Source of the DNA: Astragalus membranaceus
Taxonomy: Eukaryota > Streptophyta > Magnoliopsida > Fabales > Fabaceae
Length of the DNA: 64,000 bases
Reading direction: 5' to 3'
NCBI GenBank assembly: GCA_039519185.1
Contig: CM076854.1
Location: 76,131,948 to 76,195,947 of the forward strand
Position numbers and translations under genes: made by a program. The notes under the pieces are model-generated. The model made no database searches, was not told the DNA's origin, and saw nothing but the letters and a program-made list of their open reading frames with translations. Below, in pieces: positions 10,658-22,075 of the stretch. Each line of letters begins with the position of its first letter. Within the stretch, counting starts at the first letter, position 1.

Positions 10658-13110
10658 TGTAACGCCCCAATTTTATTAAAATCTATTTTGAGATGAATTG
10701 GTGAAATGATTGAAGAGATTAGAGAGTTATTGGCGTGAGAACCATGGTATAAATGACTAGAATTGAGGTTAGGTTTTTCAAGGTTTTGTGTTCTCAATCG
10801 AACTCCGTTTTGAATGGTTCTTGTTTAGTTGGAGAGTGGACCTAATTCTCTACAAAGTAGGCATTGGTTTCATAAAATTTCATTAAGAAGTGAGAAAGGA
10901 AATTTGGTTGCAAGTTGAGTGAGAAGTTCCGTCCAAGATTGGTACCTCATTGTAGTATTTTGAAAATCTGTACCAATTGGTTGCATATTTTGGGAATTAA
11001 AAATCATAGATAGAAACTACACTCCGAGAGCTTTCCAACGAGTGGTCATTTGTTAAAATCCGATGTCGTTTGCTATTTTAATCAAGAGAAGGAAGAAAAG
11101 AGTAGTCTGCGCATGTATGCTGTTGTTTCTGCCATTCTGCGCCTGAGTCGCGCTCATGTCGCGCCCCAAGCGCAAGTGCTGTGCGTGAGCAGCGTGAGTT
11201 TCTGCCATTTCGCGCCCAAGTCGCGCCTGGCTTGCGCTCCCAGCGCGAGTTCGCGTATATAGCTGCGTTTCTGCGCAGCTAGGGCATTTTTCTTGCTGTT
11301 TCACTCTTTTTATCATATCTTTGTCTCTGGAGCTCCGATTGTGACGCCGTTTGTTGCGTTCTTCTCGTATCGCAGAGGGCTTCGATAGGAGAGCAATTCC
11401 AGAGTTAGAATACAGAAGTGGTGAGAACGAAAATTAATCTCCCTACAATCTAAGAGAGAGAGAACTTGCGATCGTGAGAAGGAGAGAAGAAGTGTAGATC
11501 GCGTGGATTGTTGCTGTTGTTTCGTAGGTGACTTGTAGTGATCTCTTGTCTTCGTGAAAACCTAAGGTAAGGGTGAGCATTTCGATTTAATATAATTGGG
11601 TATGTAATTGGGGTTTTGGGGGTTTTGATGTTATCGATATTATTTTGATGTCATTGATGTTATTTTGATGTTGTTGATGCCCCTCCGATGTTGTTGATGT
11701 GATTTTGATATTGTGATGAAATTGATATTGTGATGAAACTGATATTGTCGAAGAGTTTTGATGTCGTTTTGATGAATTTTGATGATTTCTAGATGAGCAT
11801 TTTGATGATTTCTTGATGAACATTTTGATGATTCCTTGATGAACTTTTGATGAGTTGTGTGATGAACAAATCGTGTTTTGAGGTTGGTGATGATTGGAAA
11901 AGAATTCATGATGTGAATATGACTGTTTTCTCCACTGTTCTTTCTGCTGTTTTCACACTATTTTCTCTACTTTCAAATGTGACATTTTTCCAATAATAAG
12001 GTGACGTTCCCACTATTAAAATGTGAGTGTTTCCAAAAGTTAAAGGTGATGTTCCCTCATTTAAAATGTGAAGTTTTTCCCAATTAAAACTATGAGGATG
12101 TTGCAATATACTTTTGATGAATATGACGAGTTCACTCTATGAGTGATTATGATGATGTGATCTATATGATTTTGATGAATATGACGAGTTCACTCTATGA
12201 GTGATTATGATGATGTGATCTATATGATTTTGATGAATATGACGAGTTCACTCTATGAGTGATTATGATGATGTGATATATATGATTTTGATGATTATGA
12301 CGAATACACTCTATGAGTGTTTTATGATGATGATGAGTACTCCAGGTGAGTGTTTGATGAGTTGCACATGCGTTCATAGAGTCTCATGGCATGTGCATAC
12401 AATGACGAATAGGCTTCGGCCTCTTATTCATGATGATATGCCTTGAGTGGCTTTTGATGATGATATGCCTTGAGTGGCTTTTTATGACGAGATGGTAACA
12501 TCATGCATATACCCAGGTGTGGGTTGCATTTACATGCATAATCATGACTGTGAGTCGTTATTGTTCGTGGTTTGAGCTGGTGTTTGTGATAGTGACGTGG
12601 TGATGATGATGATGTTGTGTGATGATGTTGTGTGATTGTTTGTTCTCATTCTCTATTATGCACTTGATTATGTTTTATTGAAATTCTCACCCCTTCTGCT
12701 TGGAATGTTGCTCTATTGTGGCAACGCTGCAGGTAACCGCGAGTGAAGGATCTGCTGCCTTCCTCATTAGCTCTTGGGATGTATTTTGTGTCGCTCTCTG
12801 ATACTGTAACACCTAGGGGGCGTGGGTGAAACTTGATAAATTATTTGATTGGTTGTTTAATGATTTTATTGATAAATTGAGACGTGTTTTGAGAGTTATT
12901 AGTGAGTTGTTGTTTATTCCGCTGTGATGGGATTTTCGAGGACTTGATTTTTCATGACGGATGTTTGTTGCACAAATTTGAACAGTGCAAATGATGAGTT
13001 TGCTTTAATGAAGTTGTAGCATTTCTTTTCTATCAATTAAAATAATATTTTTGAAAGAGAAATACTCTGATAAATGACGTGTAATATAAGGGTAGAAAAG
13101 GGGTGTTACA
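10658..13110 (+). repeat. 3' LTR of the Tekay-like element
   Basis: It is nearly identical to 4813-7265 and of the same length. Differences seen include c/a changes near 11394 and 11412, t at 11532, c at 11739, t at about 12294 and a at about 12498. The 58-bp repeat is at 12116-12289 and the two-hairpin element at 12707-12762. Confidence 0.92.
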
Positions 13111-14103
13111 GCTGTCATACCCTAATTTTGTCCGCCCAAGTCAAAGCCCTTTTTTCAAACAAAAATGGAAACAATAAGGGTAATTCATAATTTGTGTAGG
13201 ATAATGGGCTTTCGCATTTATGCGTATTTGTCCTCTATCTCGCATTTTTAATTGAATTACGCGCACGCGCCAGTCGTAACTGCGTGAGCTTCCCTTTTGC
13301 CCTTGCCATTTGGCATGCATTTTAATCTTCAAAAAGGCCATTTATTGATCGTTATTAATTTTTGGCACCCAAAGAAAAAAAACATTTTTATTAATTTTTG
13401 AGAATTTTAGGCAATAAAATAGTGCATGTTTCAATATCTGTGGGCATTCAAATGAGAGCAAGTTAATTATTTTTGAACTAAACCAAGTCATGGATGAAAA
13501 ATACAATTTATTCTATCAAGGATAATTTTCGTATAAATTTTTGGAAGAAAATCCTAGTTCAAAATAATTAAAAGGCATTTTTCCCATTTTTACTGCACAA
13601 GAAAGCTGAAAAAGGACCATTAAATATTCCCCGATTATTAAATGACAACTTTTATTGTCATGAATAATTAGAGGGATATTTTTATGGTGCCCAAAAATAT
13701 GTGACACATTTTCAATAGGTGCACTATCATTTGCATGCCCAAAAATTCAAAATTCAAATAAAAAGTACAAAGTGTCCTCAATAAGACAAAAGACCAAAAA
13801 GGAGAAGCAATTTTCCCTCCCCATTTTTTTTGTCAATTTCGAATTCCCTCTCTCTCTCTCTCCACTATTTCTTCCACACTCTTCTATTGTACAATTATTC
13901 CTTAAGAATATTCTTGTACTATCCTTAATCCTACCCATTTCATACACATCCCTAATTCCCACACACTCTCATGTAGATTCATACCCTTTTTTGTAAATGA
14001 CACCATCCTCTCACACTCACTCTTTTATAAGAAATTGCAAACTTACTTAAAATAGAACATCCCATTCCTATTCTACCCTTAACCCTAATTTCACCCAAGA
14101 CCA

Positions 14104-14111
14104 TATATAAG
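14104..14111 (+). promoter_or_regulatory. Candidate TATA box of the Ogre-like LTR
   Basis: The sequence tatataag lies about 990 bp into the LTR, just before a pyrimidine-rich leader. A splice-donor-like site (gttgag|gtatac) follows near 14402. Confidence 0.55.
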
Positions 14112-15199
14112 CCTACTCTCCCAAAATACAGAGGACAAGTTCATTTTTGCACAAAAACCTCTCTCTTCTCCTCTCCTTGCGAAACCTCCTCCTCTCCCTC
14201 ACCTCATCTTTTTCAATTTCTTCACTCAAATCATTCATTAAAACACCTTTCCTACACTAAATCTTCCATCCTTCTTGCATTCTTCTCAAAGATTCACCTT
14301 CAAATTCAAGGATCAAGTTCAAAGTTGAAGATTGAAGAGTAGATTATAGGGGTTTTGCATTCATTCATCTCATTTCCTTCCTTATTCTAGCTTGGAGTTG
14401 AGGTATACTTTAAAACCTAGCATCATCTTCCAATTTTAGCATCAAAAATGTAAATCATCACTTCATTTTGGCATCCCATTGCATTTTAATGTCATAATGT
14501 TAGCATAGTTGTTGTTGTTGAGTGAGAGATGTATTTCAAGTATTTTAACAAACACTTTGGGAGGTTTGGGTACTTGGAATGCTTCTCTCCTTTAAAATAA
14601 ATTGTGTGTTGTTGTTATTTCACTCATTTCTTGTTGTTTTCATGAATAAAGTGATGATTTGAAGCTTATTTCATTTCGCATATTAGAGGAAAATTAGGAT
14701 TTGTGTGATTGTTCTGCATTTCTTTGCTTGATCATGTGAATCCTTGTCAAAAGTTTAATCTATGTTGTTCTCTTGGATTATCTAGTGTTTCCATGAATAA
14801 AATGAGATTTAGGGTTTATGTTAGTTTCGCATGTTTCAAAGAAATTAGTGTTTATGAGATTTTTGATGATTTGGTTGTTTAATCTTGCAATTCCTTGGAA
14901 TTGAACCTTGATTATGATGTTTGTTTGCTTAAAACTTGTTGTTATCATGAATTTGCTTGCAAATCATGTCCTATGTTGATGATTGGCAAGAGGACTCTCA
15001 CTTGTGCTTTGATGCACACTTTAAGTGTTGAGGATTGCCTAAGAGGATTCAACTTCTTTTGTGATTCCTAGTGAACAAGAATGCAAATTTAGGTTTCCTT
15101 TCCTTACCAATTACTTTGATAACCAAAAACAACTTTTGAATCATTTTGAAATGCTCTTGGTCTTGCAAATGCCTTTGCCTATTCACATATTGTGTCATA

Positions 15200-15440
15200 A
15201 ATGCCTAGTTAGGTTCATCCCATTGCCTAGAATCTTCAATAAGATGTGCAACTTAGGTTCATTTTCTTGCCCATTCATGCATTTTTGCCAAAAGGTTCAA
15301 CTTAGGTTCATCCCATTGCCTAGCATATTCAATAAGATGTGCAACTTAGGTTCATTTTCTTGCCTATTCATGCATTTTGTCAAAATGTTCAACTTGGGTT
15401 CATTCCTTGCCTATCTATGTATCGTATCATAATGTGTGTA
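15200..15440 (+). repeat. Diverged tandem repeat, unit about 95 bp
   Basis: The phrases 'aggttcatcccattgcctag' and 'aataagatgtgcaacttagg' recur two to three times, alternating with 'ttcttgcc.attcatgcattttg'. An open frame across this stretch is a by-product of the repeat. Confidence 0.7.
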
Positions 15441-16242
15441 GTCTAGGTCCACTTTCAATCAAAAGCTTTTTCAAGCATCAAAGTCATTCCCTAAACAAGA
15501 ATCATTCCAATTGCGAAAACTCTTCAAAACCAAACTTTGTTAGTAGTCTCGCGAAGCCTTTGCTTGCATGAGTATTAACAATGAGGTACTAGTGAAGCCT
15601 TTGCTTGCATGATTATTAACAATGGAGTGCTAATGGTGGTCACTTGGAGCCTTTGCTCAATTGATCATCATGAAAGCTCAATTTTCACAAATAAACAAGA
15701 TAAAAAACAACAACCTTTTCTAGACAACCCAGAACTACGTAGCTTTGAATTCTCCATCGCACCGGGAGATACGTAGGAGCGGATACTCTCCGTCAAGCAC
15801 AACAAACCCAAAACATTTTTCCTTTCAAAAACCAAACACTTTTCCAAAATAAAACATTTTTCAAAAACAAGAACTACGTTGCTTTGAATTCTCCATCGCA
15901 CCAGGAGATACGTAGGAGCGGGTACTCTCCGTCATGCGCAAAAACTAAAGATTTTTCATTAAGTCATTCATCAACAAAAGAGGTAAAAACAAAGCATTTT
16001 TCCGAATCAACTTTGCAAATCACGTATTTAATTAAGGTAACCCTTCTTTGAAGGGACGTCATGGGGTGCTGATACCTTCCCCATACGTAATTAGACCCCC
16101 GAACCCAAATCTAATGGTTCCAAAGACCATTGCTTTCCAAAAAAGGTTTTTCCGATGTTTTACCTTTAAAAAATATTGGTGGCGACTCTAAAATCCCGTT
16201 GTGCGAAGAAAAATCCCTCCAAGGATTTTTCGGGGTGCGACA

Positions 16243-16297
16243 GGAATGATTGCTATAATGGAGACTTAATGCTATAATGGAGAGTTATTTGTGAACA
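16243..16297 (-). repeat. Remnant of the left LTR of chromovirus A
   Basis: It matches the end of the LTR at 31542-31765 (ggaatgattgctataatggag to gtgaaca). The rest was separated by the Ogre-like insertion that ends at 16242. Confidence 0.7.
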
Positions 16298-18637
16298 ATG
16301 TGATCATTCAGTTTAGATGGAAGCATCCTTGTGTGAATGCGCCTTGAACCAGCAGCAGTGTGAATGGGCCTTGATTCCGCAGCATTAGCAGCAACTTGGG
16401 TGCTTGTATTATCATCAATTTGTGGGTTTGTATCATCATTCGCCCCATCAAGACCAACCTTGTCCTCAAGGTTGTTAGCAACTTGCAACTTTTGCCAAAT
16501 TTCCCAAGTCGTGTCTTCTGGAGGTAAGCCATGCCATTGGACCAAAACTTGTTGTTTCTTTTGGCCAATCTCAGTGACCATTCTAGAAGCAAGGACAGCC
16601 AAAGGAGAAATTAGGGGGTGGTTCTCCACGGATGCAGTAGGTATTGGAAACACAAGTGGTGGTGTGGGTCCACGGTAAGGTTTCAAAAGAGAATAATGGA
16701 AGACATTGTGCATCTTTGAGTATGAAGGGAGTTCTAGTTTGTAAGCAACCGGGCCGAGACGTTCCACAACGCGAAATGGACCATAGAAGCGTTTGTTCAA
16801 TTTGTTGTATTTTTCTCCAGCTAGGGAATTTTGTTTGTACGGATGAAGCTTAACATGAATAAATGAATCTATCTCAAAAACCACCTCTCTTTGTTTGCTG
16901 TCTTCCATAGCCTTCAGGCGCTTCTGTGCCTTTTCTTAGTTCCTTCGCAGAAGTGCCAGAGTGTCTTCACAGTTGCTGAGTAGCTCATCACTTGCAGCTA
17001 CGTTGGATGAGCCTGTTAAGTAAGCAGGGATGCTAGGTGGTTCCTTTCCATAAACGACTTGAAAGGGAGTCATGCCAGCCGAGGAATGGAAAGAGGTATT
17101 GTAATGGTACTCCGCCAAAGTTAAGAAACGATGCCACAGGGAGGGGCAGTGGTGTACGAAAGCTCCCAAATACTGCTCAATTGTTCTGTTGGTGACTTCG
17201 GTTTGCCTGTGGATGGTAAGTCGTGCTCATACGAAGCATAGTCCTACTGAATTTAAATAAGTCAAACCAGAATTTGCTAACAAAAATTGGGTCTCGGTCA
17301 GAAATAATGCTCCTAGGTAAACCATGATATTTGCAGAAAATGTTGACAAATAATTTCGCTACTTTAAGCAGGCAGGGCACCCAAGTGAATATACTTTAAG
17401 AAGCGATCCACCACTACAAATAACACAGAGTACCCACCTGAACACGGTAGCCCCATAACAAAATCCAAAGAAATGTCTTCCCAAATATTTGATGGTATAG
17501 GCAGGGGCTGAAGCAATCCTCCTGGCTTCTTAGTTGAGTACTTAGTTTGTTGGCAAACAAGACAATGTGCCACAAAATCTTTGATGTCTTGGCGCATTGA
17601 TTCCCAAACGAAATTAGCAGACAATCTTTTAAGTGTTTTGAAAACACCAGCATGACCGCCAATGGGGGTTTCATGAAATTCTTTCATGAAAAGAATTTTG
17701 AAACGAGAATTATGCGGTAGCCATATCCTACCTTTCTTCAATAATAATCCATTAGAAATAAGATAATCTGGGAAGCTAGAGGGATCCGACGTTACCTTCC
17801 ACCAACAAAAACTGAGGCAAGAGCATCTTTCACCACTGATTCAACAACATATAGTCGTAAATAAAGATTGGTGCAGAAAAGAGGGCTTTCAACCTAGAAT
17901 TCATGGGCAAAGCATTTTCTTTTCCAAAGAGTTTCGCGCAAGCATCCGATTCAGCACCCGACGAAGCAGACGCTCGTGCAGCTACTCGAGAATCTGCAGA
18001 CGTGGAAGTCTCAGCCGAACAAAGGCAGTCGATACCACAGGAGAATAGACCAAATCCATATCATAGGAAAGCAGAAAAAGAAAAGCTTTTGCAAAATTCT
18101 TGGTACACGGGATCCGTACTCATCTGTTTGCGCAAGTCCTCAATGAATAAGAACTGAGGTGTGGTTAGGATAGATAATTCGGCAGCAGGATGTTCCCAGC
18201 AACGAGGAAGCGCATCCGCAACTATATTCGTTTTTCCCGGTTTATACTGAATCTCATAATGGTACCCTAAAAGCTTGGAGAGGTAGAACTGTTGCTCCGG
18301 TGTCTGAATCACTTGAGTTAATAATTCCTTGAGACTCTTGTGATATGTCTGTATTATAAAAAAATACCCCAACAAATGTTGACGCCACCATTTTACAGCC
18401 GAGGTGATAGCGTGCAATTCTCTAATGTAAGTGGATGCCTTGGAGAGGCGAGGACAAAAACGTTTGCTGAAATACGCAATGGGGTGATCCTCTTGCAACA
18501 ATATGGCACCCATAGTGTGTCCTGAGGCATCCGTTTGTACCAAAACTGGTGCCGAGAAGTTAGGCAGTGACAACACTGGTGCAAATGCCAGGGTGGCTTC
18601 ATTGTTTCAAACACTTGTTGAGCTGCAGGGGCCCATT
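16298..18637 (-). pseudogene. Chromovirus A pol: RNase H, integrase, chromodomain
   Basis: The minus strand encodes, 5' to 3': RNase H-like sequence (18061-18576) with VQTDASGH and the tail KPGKTNIVADAL; an integrase zinc-binding segment (17364-17741) with HETPIGGH and CLVCQQTK; part of the catalytic core with LDFVMGLP and SDRDPIF; a GPF-type segment (RFYGPFRVVERLGPVAYKLEL); and a chromodomain-like tail (VLVQWHGLPPEDTTWE). Compared with copy B it has an in-frame TAA near 16937, short deletions near 17207 and 17366 that shift the frame, and a 288-bp foreign insert at 17799-18086. The product would process and integrate element cDNA; this copy cannot. Confidence 0.85.
17799..18086. other. Unidentified 288-bp insert in chromovirus A
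   Basis: Copy B is uninterrupted here (33285-33291), so these bases were added in copy A between gttacctt and ttttgcaaaa. The right half is richer in GC and in CpG than its surroundings. On the plus strand it stays open as a peptide beginning MGKAFSFPKSFAQASDSAPD from 17903. No terminal repeats or clear target duplication are visible. It could be organelle-derived DNA used in break repair or a captured exon; I do not recognise it. Confidence 0.6.
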
Positions 18638-19022
18638 TGTGGATACATTGTATTGCAGGTAAACTAATATTGCAGGATAAGTTTTGATTATGAAGTGGTT
18701 AAGAGGTTTTGATGATGAAAAAGACAAAAGCTAAAATTGATAATAGGAAAAAGGAAAAGTCAAAGTTGATGAGAAAGACCAAAGCTAAAGTTGATGAAAG
18801 TGAGAAAATATCCAAAGTCAGAATCCAAGACAATCAAGCTCAAGAATTGAAGTTTCAAGATATAAGGGTAGTCCTTATAAATAAGGGTAGTCCTTAGGGT
18901 TTGGGTGTGTCTTAGGAAAAAGTGTAAGCTCTTTCGAAGGTCAGCTCATCTCTCAAAGTCCCATGATTTTCAAAATGCATGCATGCACACGTAAACACAA
19001 GAAGCATTTTTGAAAAGCATAA

Positions 19023-19520
19023 AATCGATTTTCTCTATTTTATTCTATATATAAAAATCGATTTTCAGGTCAATACAAAAGCTAAAGAATCGATTCATAC
19101 TAGTTTCACTAAGTATGCAAATCGATTCCTAAGTATTTCTAAAAAGGAAGAATCGACTCATACTATTTTATACTAAGCATAAAAATCGATTCTCAAGTGT
19201 CTTTAAAAGGAAAGAATCGATTCATATTATTTTTACCAAAGTGCATAATCGATTCACAAGTATTTTTCAAAAAGGAAAGAATCGATTCACACTATTTTTC
19301 ACTTAGCAAAAGAATCGATTCCTACATGTCTCAGGCAAGCCAATAATTGATTCATACAAATTACATTGAGTATAAGAATCGATTCCTAGCCTTCCTGGAT
19401 CTCAAGAATCGATTGTTACTCTTTCTCAAGTAAAGCAAAATCGATTCTCACTTAAAAGAAGTCATACATAAGAATCGATTCCTAGATCCAATGTTTTCAA
19501 CAAAGAATCGATTCCTACCT
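19023..19520. promoter_or_regulatory. Cluster of about 14 AATCGATT palindromes upstream of the LTR promoter
   Basis: The core ATCGATT, mostly within agAATCGATTc, recurs about 14 times, with two degenerate copies, at roughly 25-40 bp spacing. The cluster ends about 40 bp before the TATA box at 19554. The same clusters lie in LTR 2 (23445-23945) and LTR 3 (27886-28382). The repeated unit is the octamer with variable spacers, which looks more like repeated protein-binding sites than slippage of one long unit. Confidence 0.7.
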
Positions 19521-19553
19521 TATTTTCAACGTAAACTTGATTTTCTCATAGCC

Positions 19554-19561
19554 TATAAATA
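19554..19561 (+). promoter_or_regulatory. TATA box of SIRE-like LTR 1
   Basis: The sequence cctataaatagaggcc is a strong plant core promoter match. Equivalent sites are at 23978-23985 and 28417-28424. Confidence 0.8.
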
Positions 19562-20247
19562 GAGGCCTCATAGTCTCCATTTCTTACCAACCCATTTCAC
19601 GATCTATAACTTCTTAAAAACTCTTTATATTTTATTTGTGTTCTTCTCGCACCGCTGGTCCGTCAAGAGCTGATCTTTCGCTAAGAGTTAGTTGGGGTTG
19701 CATTCTTCAAGTTCTATTATCTGCCTACTCTAGAGGTATTTCTGTCTTTACGTTTGTTATTATTTAATTGTTGTGATTTGTACTAGGGAGTGGGGTATCT
19801 CTCTAGGGTAGCTGCATGTACTAGGAAGTGGGGTATCTTTCTAGGGCAGTTGATTGTAACAGGGGTGGGGTATCTCTTGTTATTGTTATATTAGATTTGA
19901 GGGCTCTCCATAGGTGGGGTATCCTAGGAGGAGAGTGCCTGAGTCTGTAAAGGTTTTCCAAGGCACCTGTAAGCCTTGTTGGTTTGGTTAGTGGAAAATC
20001 TCACAAGGGTGTGAGGACTGGACGTAGGTCACTAGGAGGGGACCGAACCAGGATAAATCTCTGCTTGCTTTACTGCTTTCCTGCTTTACTGTTATACTGC
20101 TTTATATTCTAATTCCTTCGCTTCCACTTAACCTCCGCGAAAATTGATCTAAGTCATTGAAAAGGGGAAAAACGTTTTCGAAAGATCTGAAAAGTTTTAA
20201 ATCTCAATTCACCCCCCCTCTTGAGACTGAAGCCACTTGGTAACAAG

Positions 20248-20259
20248 TGGTATCAGAGC
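20248..20259 (+). promoter_or_regulatory. Primer binding site, internal copy 1
   Basis: TGGTATCAGAGC follows the LTR end by two bases and matches the initiator Met tRNA 3' end. Confidence 0.85.
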
Positions 20260-20297
20260 TAGACTCTTGTATAAAGGGCCTAGCAGCTTTAAGAGAA

Positions 20298-21935
20298 ATG
20301 GCTTCAGGTTGGTCTACGCAAGAGGGTGCTTCTCTTACCCGTCCTCCGGGATTCAACGGGAAAGAGTATGCATATTGGAAAGAAAGAATGAGAATCTTTA
20401 TTGAAGGGGTAGACTTAGATGTTTGGGATGTTGTGGAAAAAGGACCCTATGTCCCCACGCACATAGTAGATGGTATTCTTACAATTAAAAGTAGAAATGA
20501 ATGGTCTGATGATGAGAAAAGAAAAGTGCAACATAATTTACGTGCCAAAAATATTATTACTTCTGCTTTAAGTCCTGGTGAATTTTTTCGAGTTTCAAAC
20601 TGTAAATCTGCCCAAGAAATGTGGGATAATCTCCAAGTTACTCATGAGGGTACAAATGAAGTAAAAAGGGCAATAACAAATACTCTTATCAGAGAGTACG
20701 AACTATTTAGAATGAATACAGGTGAAACAATACCAGAAATGCAGAAAAGGTTCACTCACATAGTGAATCAGTTAAGCTTGTTGGGAAAGTCATTTCCTGC
20801 AGAGGATCTAATCAACAAAGTTCTGAGATGTCAGAATAGAGAATGACAACCCAAGGTTACTGCTATAGCTGAATCAAGAAATTTAGCTACTATGAATCTG
20901 GCTACTCTGTTCGGTAAACTTCAAGAGCATGAACTAGAACTCACCCGTCTAGCTAAGTACGAAAATACAGATAAGAAAAAGAAAAGCTTGGCTCTAAAAG
21001 CATCTAGTTCTAGTCGGCTTGATGATAGTGACGACTCAGATGATGAAATTGATGAAAGTGAAGAGAATATGGCTCTAATGGTTCGGAAGTTCAAAAGGTT
21101 CATGAAAGGCAACAACTATCCAAGGAAGAACTTCAAATCAAAAAGGTTCTCTAGCAAAGAAAGTTCATCCGGTCCTCCTATTTGCTATGAATGCGGGAAA
21201 CCCGGGCACATGAAAATGGAATGTCCTAATCTACAGAAAAAGGGATCCAAATTCGAAAAGAAGACATTCAAAGAAAACGAAAGAAGGAAAGCCTAAGTGG
21301 CGTGGGACGACAATGACACAAGCAGTTCAGATGGTTCAGAAAGCGAAAAAGCTCATGTTGCTCTTATGGCCAACCACGAAAGTGAAGGTGAATCCGAAAA
21401 TGAGGTAGGCTCTAACTCTGATTCTTTACAAGATGCATATGATGACCTATATGAAGCCTTTACTGAATTGCATTTTAAATCTTCAAAATTAGCTAAAGCT
21501 CTAAGGTAATCTAAGAAAGTTATCACTCATCTTGAAAATGATATCACTGCTTTAACTAAAGAAAAATTAGACCTTAGAAAAGAAAATGATGATCTTGTTT
21601 ACTTCAAGGAAAATTATGTATGTGATAAGTGTATAGAACATGAAAAGAAAATCAATGAGCTTGAATGTACAATAGACAAAATGTCCAAATTACAACATGT
21701 ACATCCTAGGATTCAGAGAAATAATTTTGTGAAAAGCAATATGCATCATAGACCTAAAGTTTCCACTAAACCTTATATTAGATGTTATTATTGTGGTAAA
21801 CCTGGACAAACAGCTTCTGTTTGCAGGGCAAGAAGTAAACAAAATATGAAAAAGGTGTGGGTTCCCAAAGGAACCATACCAAACACTAACCCACAAGGAC
21901 CCAAAGAGATTTGGGTACCTAGAATCCTGTTTTAG
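20298..21935 (+). pseudogene. Copia gag, copy 1, three premature stops
   Basis: It has the same length (546 codons including stop) and start (ATGGCTTCAGGT) as the intact copy at 24722. Three in-frame stops interrupt it: TGA at 20844 in place of a Trp codon, TAA at 21294 in place of Tyr, and TAA at 21507 in place of Lys. There are no frame-shifting indels. About 18 substitutions separate the two copies, three of them nonsense. Both zinc knuckles remain visible (CYECGKPGHMKMEC and CYYCGKPGQTASVC). This copy cannot make full-length Gag. Confidence 0.9.
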
Positions 21936-21973
21936 ATCATTGCAGGTATGCTTCAAGGTATACGGGCAGATTG

Positions 21974-22075
21974 ATACCTTGATAGCAAAGACTCAAAGCG
22001 CATGACCGGAGACGCAATAAAGTTCTTAACACTCACCCCCGGAAAAAGCCGTCATGTGACTTGTGATAAATAGAG
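21974..22075 (+). pseudogene. Aspartic protease stub, copy 1
   Basis: The frame reads YLDSKDSKRMTGDA, which corresponds to the Copia protease start YLDSGCSRHMTGD, but the Gly after DS is Lys here. The rest of pol is missing and the frame is broken within about 90 bases. Confidence 0.65.

Larger units (their letters stand above)
4813..13110 (+). mobile_element. Non-autonomous Tekay-like LTR retrotransposon, complete and young
   Basis: The element is 8298 bp with two 2453-bp LTRs of identical length (TGTAACGCCCC to GGTGTTACA), an initiator-Met tRNA primer site, and a 3' tract after gaggacgaaaatattctaag, a signature of Tekay-type Ty3-gypsy elements. By eye the LTRs differ at about six positions, so insertion is recent. 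The 3392-bp internal region encodes no recognisable gag, protease, RT or integrase, so movement would need proteins in trans. Flanks are ACTGT (4808-4812) and GCTGT (13111-13115), a 5-bp duplication with one mismatch. Confidence 0.88.
13113..16242 (+). mobile_element. 3' LTR of an Ogre-like element
   Basis: This 3130-bp LTR runs from TGTCATACCCTAATTTTGTCC to cggggtgcgaca. Long LTRs of this kind and the twice-present motif gaattctccatcgcacc..gagatacgtaggagc (15758-15780 and 15887-15920) are typical of legume Ogre elements. Its own polypurine tract lies at 4797-4809, separated by the Tekay-like insertion. On the right it abuts a truncated chromovirus LTR directly, so this Ogre copy inserted into that LTR. 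Confidence 0.82.
18638..20245 (+). repeat. LTR 1 of the SIRE-like array
   Basis: It is 1608 bp and carries a 17-bp direct repeat near its start (attgcaggtaaactaatattgcagg) also found in LTR 3 but not in the middle LTR. It holds the AATCGATT cluster and a TATA box. Confidence 0.92.

Noticed and set aside
15061..15432. 123-codon plus-strand open frame
   Set aside because: It lies on the tandem repeat of the Ogre-like LTR; the peptide repeats with it.
19023..19520. CRISPR-like array of AATCGATT units
   Set aside because: The repeat is only 8 bp, spacers vary in length and are shared among all three LTRs, and the DNA is plant nuclear.
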